Positions 32,786 to 40,416 of a stretch of DNA of 56,713 bases are shown piece by piece. A program made the position numbers and the translations under genes. The DNA is from Taibaiella sp. (lineage in GTDB: Bacteria > Bacteroidota > Bacteroidia > Chitinophagales > Chitinophagaceae). The notes below the pieces were generated by a model. The model was not told where the DNA came from, made no database searches, and saw only the letters and a list, made by a program, of their open reading frames with translations. Numbering within the stretch: position 1 is the first letter of the stretch; the number at the start of each line of letters is the position of its first letter. The stretch spans positions 1 to 56,713 of the forward strand of contig JAIOYR010000015.1 of NCBI GenBank assembly GCA_021740995.1. The letters run 5' to 3'.

Positions 32786-34009
32786 TCAGGAGCCCTTGAG
32801 GGTAGGAGCAAGTGCCTTGGTGGCACGAAATGCAGGGTACCATGCAGCCAGAATACCTACTGCCAGAATAGTAGCCATAACGAGTGAAAAATCAGAAAAC
32901 TGCATATCCACGGGGTAGGCATCCATGAGGAAGGAACCACCAACGGTAATGATACCAAATTGCTGCTGCACAAAGCAAAGAACAAAACCCAACATCATAC
33001 CAACAAGACCGCCGGTAAGTGCCCAAAGTATGCCCTCGAGCAGGAAAATGGTTCGTATCTCTCCTGGCAGGGCACCCATAGCCTTGAGTATGGCAATATC
33101 CTTTTGTTTCTCCAGCACCAGCATAGAAAGTGCACCTACCATATTGAACGAAGCAATAAGCAGCACCATAACCAGTATAGCATAGATAGCCCATTTCTCA
33201 GAGGTCATTACCATAAACATGTCTCTGTTTTGCTCGTATCTGGTTTCCACTTTATAGCCGGCACCAAAGAGTTTCTGTAATGCTGTCTTTACATCTTCTT
33301 CTTTTCCTGGACGTATCTTAATTTCAATGGAAGAATATTTGCCGGGCTGAAAAAATAACTTTTGTACCAAAGTGATGGGAGCCAGAATGTATTTATCGTC
33401 AAAGTCGTCTGATACCTGAAAACTGCCGGCAGGGTGGAGTTCCAGCACCTCGGGATTGGCTGCCAGATTGGTAGAGTTGGGGTTGGCATAATAGAGCTCT
33501 ATGGTGCTGAAAATGTTGTTGATATCGGCACCCAGCTCATTGAGAATACGTAAGCCCGCAATAGCTGTATAAGGGCTGCCGGCAGATACACTGTCCTCAC
33601 CAGTTATAGCATCTCTGATATCATTGACCAGCAAGTAATTACGGTCTATACCCTTAAGCATGATACCCTTCTGCTCTTTGGTACGATTGTTATTTACTAT
33701 GGCACTACCCTCAATAACACTAGTAAAGACCTCTACCCCATCTGTGCGCCTTATAGCACCAAGGATAGCAGAATCGGCAGTGAAAAACCTGCCCTTGGCA
33801 ACCGTCACCTTTATATCCGGATAGAACCCTGTGTATAGTTGTTTTACAAACCCCTCGAGACCATTAAACACAGAAAACACAACTATCATAGCAGCACTGC
33901 TCACGGCAATAGCTACCATACTGATTTTGGACAATATAGGTACTGCATTGCCCGACCGCTTGCCACGCAAATAGCGTAGTGCCAGTTGCCATATGAGGGT
34001 AAGGTTCAT
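32786..34009 (-). CDS. LolC/E-like (FtsX/MacB-type) ABC transporter permease
   Basis: 407 residues with the LolC/E topology: cytoplasmic LALRYLRGKRSGNAVPILSKIS, TM1, a ~230-residue periplasmic domain, then three C-terminal TMs. The FtsX domain signature is KQKDIAILKAMGALPGEIRTIFLLEGI. In proteobacteria LolCDE extracts lipoproteins from the inner membrane for LolA. The ATPase partner is not next to it. The start codon follows the rbfA stop with no gap, so it is translationally coupled to rbfA, an arrangement seen in several Bacteroidota. Confidence 0.88.
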   Translation of the reverse strand: MNLTLIWQLALRYLRGKRSGNAVPILSKISMVAIAVSSAAMIVVFSVFNGLEGFVKQLYTGFYPDIKVTVAKGRFFTADSAILGAIRRTDGVEVFTSVIEGSAIVNNNRTKEQKGIMLKGIDRNYLLVNDIRDAITGEDSVSAGSPYTAIAGLRILNELGADINNIFSTIELYYANPNSTNLAANPEVLELHPAGSFQVSDDFDDKYILAPITLVQKLFFQPGKYSSIEIKIRPGKEEDVKTALQKLFGAGYKVETRYEQNRDMFMVMTSEKWAIYAILVMVLLIASFNMVGALSMLVLEKQKDIAILKAMGALPGEIRTIFLLEGILWALTGGLVGMMLGFVLCFVQQQFGIITVGGSFLMDAYPVDMQFSDFSLVMATILAVGILAAWYPAFRATKALAPTLKGS

Positions 34010-34396
34010 TTATGCCTCGTTGGTATTGAAGGGCTGAGCATCGCGCTCTTCATTTATTTTTTTGAACAACTGATCCATTTTGAACACATGATCCAGGGTA
34101 TCGTCGGCATAGAATACGAGTTCCGGCACACGCCTGAGCTGGTTTTTGATACGCTGACCCAATAGTTTGCGCCACTCCCACCCTCTTTCCTTTATTTTGA
34201 GCAGCAAGGCAGTCTGGTCTTTGACCTGAAACAGGCTCAGATATACACGGGCTTCAAGAAGATCGGGGGTAACCATAACCTTGGATATTGAGACCATTCC
34301 TCCTTCTATAATATTAATACCCTCGCGCATAAATATGTCGCTGAGTTCCTCCATCAATAGCTGCCCTACCTGTTTTTGCCTTTTATTTTCTTCCAT
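34010..34396 (-). CDS. rbfA: Ribosome-binding factor A
   Basis: 128 residues from the ATG at 34396 (a GTG at 34399 precedes it in frame). KRQKQVGQLLMEELSDIF, IIEGGMVSISKVMVTPDLLEARVYLS and the C-terminal LRRVPELVFYADDTLDHVFKMDQLFKKI are the KH-fold RbfA signature, including the FxxDxxxD-type tail. It aids late maturation of the 30S subunit, near helix 1 of 16S rRNA. A near-consensus TAACTTTA lies upstream at 34415-34422. Confidence 0.95.
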   Translation of the reverse strand: MEENKRQKQVGQLLMEELSDIFMREGINIIEGGMVSISKVMVTPDLLEARVYLSLFQVKDQTALLLKIKERGWEWRKLLGQRIKNQLRRVPELVFYADDTLDHVFKMDQLFKKINEERDAQPFNTNEA

Positions 34397-34414
34397 CACA
34401 TTATTATTAGGCGT

Positions 34415-34422
34415 TAAAGTTA
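34415..34422 (-). promoter_or_regulatory. Near-consensus -7 element TAACTTTA for rbfA
   Basis: TAnnTTTA on the minus strand, 18 bp before the rbfA ATG. One mismatch from consensus. Confidence 0.35.
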
Positions 34423-34514
34423 TACAAGTTGCGGCATTTTGCCTTTTAAAAGGTGAAATGAGGGTTTGATTGAAGGAAAATCTTAACTTTTTCAGCCACT
34501 TAAATTCTAACCTC

Positions 34515-36683
34515 CTAACGGTTGAGTCTTTTGTAGTATTCCAGTACCATTCTTATCTCACCATAGGTATAATCATCGCTGAGGAGGTCTTTTATAGGTT
34601 TTGATGCGGTGTACTGACCCGATGTTTTTATGGTATCAAGAATGGTTTTGAGCTTATCAGGTGCTACAGCTTTTCTTATATCAAGCTCACCGGCAGCCAC
34701 AAAAGCAGCCAGATGGCTTTCTATAGTAGAAAGCGCCAGATTTCGCCGCGCGGCTATATCAGATATACTCATTCCGTCTGTAAACATGGTAAGCGATATA
34801 TCCATGGTACTGCCGGTAGCAGGCCGGTCGGTCTTTTCTTTGCGCACTGATTTGGGTTTCTTGAAGTGCATGCGCGATTCTGTTTTGTTTGCAGTGGCAT
34901 ACCTGTTTATCACATCCAGGAACTTAGCACCGTAGCGGCTCACCTTGTAATCGCCAAAGCCGGATATCTGCTTCATCTCCTCGAACGAGCGGGGCAAGTA
35001 GGTAGCCAGTTCTACCAATGCGCTATCAGCAACGATGGCATAAGCAGGCACACCTTCGATATTTGCCATATCGTGGCGCAGGGTTTTCAACTGCTCGAAC
35101 AGGTGAATATCGTAATCGGGCTCCAACTGTACAGGTTGTTCTTTTACTGCTTTCTTTAGCACCAGCTTCAATTGAGATTCGCCTCTGAGTATTTTCCAGC
35201 CTTTTTCGGTAAGCCGCATTGTGGCATACTGGTCGTCTGTGCGCAACAGGTAGCCATTGCTGAGCATTTGCTGCACCATCCACAACCATTCTTCTTTCTT
35301 CAGGCTTTTGCCTATTCCATAGGTTTTGAGCTCTTTGTGCTCCGGGTTGATTTTTTCGGAAGCGGAGCCACGGATAAAATCTACAATATAAGTAGCACCA
35401 TACCGCTCACCGGTACGCACTATGGCAGATAGCAATTTTTGCGCGTCTATGGTGGCATCTTTTTCCTCCAGTGAGCTGAGACAATAGTCGCAACTGCCAC
35501 AATACGCAGGGAACTGCTCGCCGAAATACTGCATCAGATATTGGCGCCTGCAACCCTCATTCTCACAATAATCCTGCATCAGTTGCAGCTTGCGCAGCGA
35601 TATGGCCGACTGCTGCGGATTATCCTCTACCTGAGCAAAGCGGCGCAGCTTCATGATATCTCCGGCAGAATAAAACAGCAAGGCATCGCTACGCAAACCA
35701 TCGCGCCCTGCCCTCCCGGTCTCTTGATAATACCCTTCTATATTTTTGCTCACATCGTGGTGTATCACATAGCGCACGTTCGACTTGTCTATACCCATAC
35801 CAAAAGCAATAGTGGCTACGATTACCAGATATTCATCTTTCTGAAAGGCCTCCTGTACCCTGCTGCGCTCAGTGGCATCCAAACCCGCATGATAACAGGC
35901 AGCATTGATACCGTGGTCCTGCAGGCGGGTGGCTATCTCCTGTGTAGATGCACGCGACAGTGCATATATAATGCCACATTCGTTCTTGTGCCGTTTTATG
36001 TATTCTATAATATGCCCCATAGCGTTCTTCTTGGGCAATATATAGTAGTGAATATTGGGCCTGTTGAAGCTGGATATATACAGGCGATGGTTGCGCAGCT
36101 CCAGCCGCTCAGCTATATCTTTTTGGGTAATGGCATCGGCACTGGCAGTGAGTGCTATGACCGGTACTGCCGGAAATTCATTTTTGAGTACGGCTAGTTT
36201 CAGGTATTCCGGGCGAAAATCGTGCCCCCAGGACGATATACAGTGCGCCTCGTCTATAGCAAAAACAGAGGGATTGAGCCGCCTGAGAAAATCGAAGAAC
36301 AGCCGGCTGTTGGCAGGTATGCGCTCAGGGGCTATATACAGCAGCTTCAGCTCTCCGTCCTGTGCCCGCCTTATCACACGCTGCTGCTCATCCTGCGACT
36401 GCGAGGAGTTGAGGTAAGCAGCATGTATACCATTAGCTATTAGCGCGTCTACCTGATCCTTCATGAGTGCTATGAGCGGCGATACTACGATGGCGATGCC
36501 GGGCAGCAGCATAGCCGGCAACTGATAACAGATAGACTTGCCGCCACCGGTGGGCATAATGGCTAGCGTATCCTCTCCTCTAAGTACGCTCTGAATAATA
36601 GCCAACTGTGAGTGGCGAAACTCTTCGTAACCGAAAAAATGGCTGAGTGCCTTGTGTAATTGTTCTGTAGTGTATGTGTTCAT
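34515..36683 (-). CDS. recQ: ATP-dependent DNA helicase RecQ
   Basis: 722 residues. Superfamily 2 helicase motifs: PTGGGKS (44-50), DEAH (144-147), SWGHDFRPEY after it, then the second RecA domain with GMGIDKSNVRYVIHHDVSKNIEGYYQETGRAGRDG. A zinc module with paired cysteines (YCENEGCRRQY ... YCGSCDYC), the RQC winged helix and an HRDC domain (near YAIVADSALVELATYLP) follow, and a C-terminal helix-turn-helix extension (SDIAARRNLALSTIESHL) typical of Bacteroidota RecQ. Acts in recombination and replication restart. Confidence 0.97.
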   Translation of the reverse strand: MNTYTTEQLHKALSHFFGYEEFRHSQLAIIQSVLRGEDTLAIMPTGGGKSICYQLPAMLLPGIAIVVSPLIALMKDQVDALIANGIHAAYLNSSQSQDEQQRVIRRAQDGELKLLYIAPERIPANSRLFFDFLRRLNPSVFAIDEAHCISSWGHDFRPEYLKLAVLKNEFPAVPVIALTASADAITQKDIAERLELRNHRLYISSFNRPNIHYYILPKKNAMGHIIEYIKRHKNECGIIYALSRASTQEIATRLQDHGINAACYHAGLDATERSRVQEAFQKDEYLVIVATIAFGMGIDKSNVRYVIHHDVSKNIEGYYQETGRAGRDGLRSDALLFYSAGDIMKLRRFAQVEDNPQQSAISLRKLQLMQDYCENEGCRRQYLMQYFGEQFPAYCGSCDYCLSSLEEKDATIDAQKLLSAIVRTGERYGATYIVDFIRGSASEKINPEHKELKTYGIGKSLKKEEWLWMVQQMLSNGYLLRTDDQYATMRLTEKGWKILRGESQLKLVLKKAVKEQPVQLEPDYDIHLFEQLKTLRHDMANIEGVPAYAIVADSALVELATYLPRSFEEMKQISGFGDYKVSRYGAKFLDVINRYATANKTESRMHFKKPKSVRKEKTDRPATGSTMDISLTMFTDGMSISDIAARRNLALSTIESHLAAFVAAGELDIRKAVAPDKLKTILDTIKTSGQYTASKPIKDLLSDDYTYGEIRMVLEYYKRLNR

Positions 36684-36847
36684 CTTTCTATCTTTAAACC
36701 AGACGCAAGATATGCAAACTATTTCATGTTTGTAGAATTAACAAAATAAATAAAAGTACAATTATCACCTGAGCACATCCGGTAAAAGACCATACAGCAA
36801 TTGCAAAATGTTATAATGGTATTAAGCGCTGAGATAGCTGAACAGGC

Positions 36848-36855
36848 TATCTTTG
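36848..36855 (+). promoter_or_regulatory. Promoter -7 element TATCTTTG for the ABC exporter genes
   Basis: Exact TAnnTTTG, 22 bp before the TTG start at 36878. Confidence 0.55.
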
Positions 36856-36877
36856 CTGCGAAATTAACTTGTGAGCA

Positions 36878-37810
36878 TTGAAACCAATTCTGGAAGTAAA
36901 AGAGTTATCGAAATCCTTTAAAAATTTCAAGGCAGTAGACAATCTTTCGTTTTGCATAGAGCAGGGTGAGGTGTATGGTTTTCTGGGTCAAAACGGTGCC
37001 GGCAAGAGTACTACCATGCGCATGTTGCTGGGGCTTATTTTCCCCGATAGTGGCAGCATCTTCATCAATGACTATGAGTTTAACAACAGCCGTCGCCTTC
37101 TGCTAAAAAAGATAGGTGCCATTATAGAGCGACCCGATATGTATGGCTACCTGAGCGGCTGGGATAACCTGAAGATGTTTGCCAACCTGAGCGACAAAAA
37201 CATACCACCCCAAAGGCTGCATGAAGTACTGGATATAGTGGGGCTGAAAGGACGCGAACGGGACAAAGTGAAAGCCTACTCGCAAGGCATGAAGCAGCGA
37301 CTGGGTATAGCCATAGCTATGGTACACGACCCCGACCTGCTGATACTGGATGAACCCACAAACGGACTGGACCCACAGGGCATAGCAGAGATAAGGGAAC
37401 TGGTGATAGCACTGCGCAGAGACCACAACAAAACTGTACTTATATCGTCTCACCTGCTCAACGAGATGGAGCAGATAGCCACCAGCATACTCATCATTCA
37501 CAAAGGAAAGAAGATAAGCGACGGCAAGGTGAGTGAGCTATTTGACCCCAATGAAACCTTTGTAGAGATAAGAATAGCGCAGAATGACAACATAAATGCA
37601 CTGATGAGCAGCACAGCCTGGTACAAGCAGGCCGAGCGGGTAACCCCAACCAAAATAATAGTAAAGATGAACCCATCGCTGGTGCCTGAGCTGAACAAAT
37701 GGCTGGTAACTAACGATGTAGCTGTACTGGACATAAATGTGCAACATTCTTTTGAAACTTACTTTTTAAGTATTACCAATGATACAGCTACTGCGGATAG
37801 AGTTATATAA
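36878..37810 (+). CDS. ABC-2 type exporter, ATP-binding subunit
   Basis: 310 residues. Walker A GQNGAGKST (37-45), signature YSQGMKQR, Walker B LLILDEPTNGLDP and the H-loop LISSHLL are all intact. The start is a TTG at 36878: TGA lies two codons upstream and the next ATG is inside the Walker region. The C-terminal ~90 residues are an accessory domain. It overlaps the permease gene by 32 bp. Together with the permease it forms a DrrA/CcmA-like exporter; cargo unknown. Confidence 0.9.
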   Translation: MKPILEVKELSKSFKNFKAVDNLSFCIEQGEVYGFLGQNGAGKSTTMRMLLGLIFPDSGSIFINDYEFNNSRRLLLKKIGAIIERPDMYGYLSGWDNLKMFANLSDKNIPPQRLHEVLDIVGLKGRERDKVKAYSQGMKQRLGIAIAMVHDPDLLILDEPTNGLDPQGIAEIRELVIALRRDHNKTVLISSHLLNEMEQIATSILIIHKGKKISDGKVSELFDPNETFVEIRIAQNDNINALMSSTAWYKQAERVTPTKIIVKMNPSLVPELNKWLVTNDVAVLDINVQHSFETYFLSITNDTATADRVI

Positions 37811-38618
37811 GATATTCAGAAGACCACGTACCTATATCAGCTTTGGTATAGTTACCGCCATCACACTGGTGATACAATTGGCGATGCTCTCTGATGGCAA
37901 GACCTTTGTGAATTTTGCATTGCAGGGCGTGAATGAGCAGTTTGATATAAGAGGCAACATACTGAACGGATACCTGATCACCTACATCATTCTTCAGTCG
38001 CTGCTCATACACATACCCCTGCTGGTGGCACTGGTAGCGGGCGACATGCTGGCAGGCGAGGCTAACTCCGGTACTCTGCGGCTGATGCTCACCAAGCCAA
38101 TAACAAGACCCAAACTGGTATTGGTAAAATTTGTGAGCAGCTTTATCTATACGGTACTACTTATAGTATGGCTGGCAGTTGTTGCGTTGTTTTTGTCCTT
38201 ATTGATGTTTGGCGAGGGTGATATGATCAACCTGAAAAGCGACGCATTTGTGATGCTGCTGCAAAATGATATAATGTGGCGTTATGGTGCTGCGTTCATC
38301 TTTGCGGTGCTGGCTATGACCACCATAGCGGCCATGTCTATACTGCTGTCGGCATTTGCAGACAATTCTATAGGTCCTGTTATATCTACTATGGGTATAG
38401 TGGTGATACTCACCATTATCTCTAATCTGGAGTTGCCCCTGTTCAACCTGGTAAAGCCCTACCTGTTTACTACGCATATGATAGGATGGAAGGGTTTCTT
38501 TGACGACCCGGTGCCTTACGCTGCCATAGGGCGGTCGGCATTGGTACTGGTGGTCTATACCATCAGTTTTCTGGGAGTTACTATTCTGTACTTCAATAAA
38601 AAAGATATTAAATCATGA
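37779..38618 (+). CDS. ABC-2 type exporter, permease subunit
   Basis: 279 residues, six hydrophobic segments. The N-terminus LRIELYKIFRRPRTYIS is the amphipathic elbow of ABC-2 permeases, and GDMLAGEANSGTLRLMLTKPITRPKLVLVKF is the coupling-helix signature (ABC2_membrane_2/NatB-like). It partners the upstream ATPase, overlapping it by 32 bp, and its TGA overlaps the next ATG. The set of ATPase, permease and LolA-like protein is therefore translated as one unit. Confidence 0.88.
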   Translation: MIQLLRIELYKIFRRPRTYISFGIVTAITLVIQLAMLSDGKTFVNFALQGVNEQFDIRGNILNGYLITYIILQSLLIHIPLLVALVAGDMLAGEANSGTLRLMLTKPITRPKLVLVKFVSSFIYTVLLIVWLAVVALFLSLLMFGEGDMINLKSDAFVMLLQNDIMWRYGAAFIFAVLAMTTIAAMSILLSAFADNSIGPVISTMGIVVILTIISNLELPLFNLVKPYLFTTHMIGWKGFFDDPVPYAAIGRSALVLVVYTISFLGVTILYFNKKDIKS

Positions 38619-39319
38619 TGAGGTATATAGCAGGGATACTATTATTGTTGCAGGCCACTGCCATGCAGGCTGCACCGCTGGATGCGCCGGCACTCTTTGA
38701 CAATCTGCGCAAAAAAGTGTTGACGGTAAAAGACTATACCGCCAAGGTGAAGATGAAAATAAATGTGAGCTATATGCGCATACCCCCACTGGCAGGCATG
38801 CTCTACTACAAGAGCCCCGACAAGATGAGGCTGGAGCGCAATGGTGGGCTGTCTATACTGCCGAAGAAGAACATAAACATGACACTGCGCAACCTGATAC
38901 CATCGGGCAATGTAATGGTATTTGATGCCGGGGTGGCTACCATAGAGGGCAAAAGTGTGCGCATACTAAAAGTAGTGCCGGAGGATGATAACTCAGAAAT
39001 AGTGCTGGCTAAAATATGGGTAGATGAAGCAGATCTGCTGGCACTGCGCACCGAAACTACTACAAGAAACGAAGGCACTATAATTATGGACCTCCGCTAT
39101 GACCGCTTTGCCAGCTATGCACTGCCCGACAAAGTGACCATCTTTATGGACCTGAAAGGATACAAACTCCCCAAGGGTGTAACCATGGACTATAACGACA
39201 CCGAAAAACCACTGCCACCCAAGGATAAAAAGAACGAGAAAGGCACCATACAAATCACCTACCTCTCTTATGATATAAATAAGGGGATAGATGATAAGGT
39301 GTTTAGGGAAAGGGAATAA
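38615..39319 (+). CDS. LolA-like periplasmic protein coupled to the ABC exporter
   Basis: 234 residues with a signal peptide (MRYIAGILLLLQATAMQA). The body reads ALFDNLRKKVLTVKDYTAKVKMKIN, PPLAGMLYYKSPDKMRLE and VWVDEADLLALRTET-like text, the half-barrel LolA/LolB fold (outer-membrane lipoprotein-sorting type). No lipobox, so a soluble periplasmic carrier is expected. It overlaps the permease stop (ATGATG). A carrier for a hydrophobic cargo expelled by the ABC-2 exporter is the natural inference, untested. Confidence 0.72.
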   Translation: MMRYIAGILLLLQATAMQAAPLDAPALFDNLRKKVLTVKDYTAKVKMKINVSYMRIPPLAGMLYYKSPDKMRLERNGGLSILPKKNINMTLRNLIPSGNVMVFDAGVATIEGKSVRILKVVPEDDNSEIVLAKIWVDEADLLALRTETTTRNEGTIIMDLRYDRFASYALPDKVTIFMDLKGYKLPKGVTMDYNDTEKPLPPKDKKNEKGTIQITYLSYDINKGIDDKVFRERE

Positions 39320-39340
39320 TGTAAATGTTTTTACCGCAGA

Positions 39341-39359
39341 CCTGCCTGCGGCAGGCAGG
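39341..39359. repeat. Palindromic intergenic element (copy C, full length)
   Basis: CCTGCCTGCGGCAGGCAGG, 9-bp perfect arms about one central base. Preceded by TTACCGCAGA and followed by GCGCGGAGGCGCAGAGG, related to the spacer at 47790. Confidence 0.7.
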
Positions 39360-39519
39360 GGCGCGGAGGCGCAGAGGTGTTGTTTTAAAGGTTGCAGAGG
39401 TGCTTATGCTTAGCATGTTTGGGCTATATAGCTAATAAATAATTGAGCTTTCAGCTATACCTCTCCGAGTGTAAGCAAATAACGGCAAATTACTATTTTT
39501 AGATTCTATTTTTGTATTT

Positions 39520-39966
39520 ATGGAAACTACTAAACTGTTTATCATGCTGTTGCTTTTCTGCTCTTGTACTCAGAAACAAAAAATGTATGATTCATTAAGT
39601 ATAGGCAAGCTGGAATTACCCTACGAAGAATGTCGTTATGACACAAATAATCGTGTAAATAGTTGTACCGAAGCCTATCTTGTAAATGATTTTGATATAA
39701 ACGATTCTCTAAAAATTGACACTATTAATAAGTTTATTATTGAACACTATTCTACAACTAAAGTTAAAGAATATAATAATTATTCTATACTTGTATATGG
39801 ATATGACTTCTATGGAATAGATGGTGTGAATGAGCGGATGGATTACAATAAAGAAGTTAGAAATTGTAACTACAGATTGCTTGTGTATACATGGGTAGAC
39901 GGAAATTTTAAAGGGTTATATGTTGAAGGAACAGATAAAGTTTACGATTCAATAAAGGGTTTATAA
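39520..39966 (+). CDS. Hypothetical AT-rich lipoprotein
   Basis: 148 residues. METTKLFIMLLLFCSC gives a short lipoprotein signal ending in a CSC lipobox-like sequence. The mature part is Asn/Asp/Tyr-rich with mixed charges and no recognised domain. The coding sequence is markedly more AT-rich than neighbouring genes (many AAT, TAT and ATA/TTA codons). It stands between two repeat-rich spacers. Recent acquisition is possible. Confidence 0.6.
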   Translation: METTKLFIMLLLFCSCTQKQKMYDSLSIGKLELPYEECRYDTNNRVNSCTEAYLVNDFDINDSLKIDTINKFIIEHYSTTKVKEYNNYSILVYGYDFYGIDGVNERMDYNKEVRNCNYRLLVYTWVDGNFKGLYVEGTDKVYDSIKGL

Positions 39967-40223
39967 TTGCCCGTTGTTCCTGAAACCAGCGCATCGCATC
40001 AGGAAAAGCAAAAAAGTAGTACTAGCCGCTGCTTGGTGAGCATAAAAACATTGTTTGGCTTGTTTATTGAGATTTCAAACCACACTCATTCTACATTTCG
40101 GCTAAAGCCTGCTTTTATAGTCCTTCCTTCCCCGACCTAAAGGACGGGGCTACTTTATTTTTATTTCGCCCAAATAGTATGTGATACAATATCAACATCA
40201 AAATTCGTCATTGATTTCAGGTG

Positions 40224-40275
40224 CTTTGCGCCCTTTGCGTGCCCTTTAGAGGATATGAGTCTTTGCGGCTTTGCG
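40224..40275. repeat. Cluster of CTTTGCG heptamers
   Basis: Four copies of CTTTGCG at 40224, 40233, 40261 and 40269; reverse complement CGCAAAG. Related degenerate text occurs in the spacers near 28180 and 47790. Confidence 0.6.
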
Positions 40276-40356
40276 TGCATTTTTTTGAGTGCCGTTTTCT
40301 GAGGCTTAATTGGTGTGATACACTAATCAATAGAATGCAACCAATCCCAAAAGGCA

Positions 40357-40390
40357 AAAAGGCAATTGAAATTGCTTTCAATTGCCTTTT
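40357..40390 (-). terminator. Terminator of the 1622-aa protein gene
   Basis: Perfect 14-bp arms AAAAGGCAATTGAA / TTCAATTGCCTTTT with a 6-nt loop; the minus-strand copy ends in a T run. Confidence 0.85.
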
Positions 40391-40416
40391 ACCCCTCAAA
40401 AACTATTATTCTTGTC

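Larger units (their letters stand above)
39967..40416. other. Intergenic region with CTTTGCG repeats and terminator
   Basis: 450 bp without a gene. It holds four CTTTGCG heptamers (40224, 40233, 40261, 40269) in one cluster, and the terminator of the leftward giant gene (40357-40390). No other feature recognised. Confidence 0.6.
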
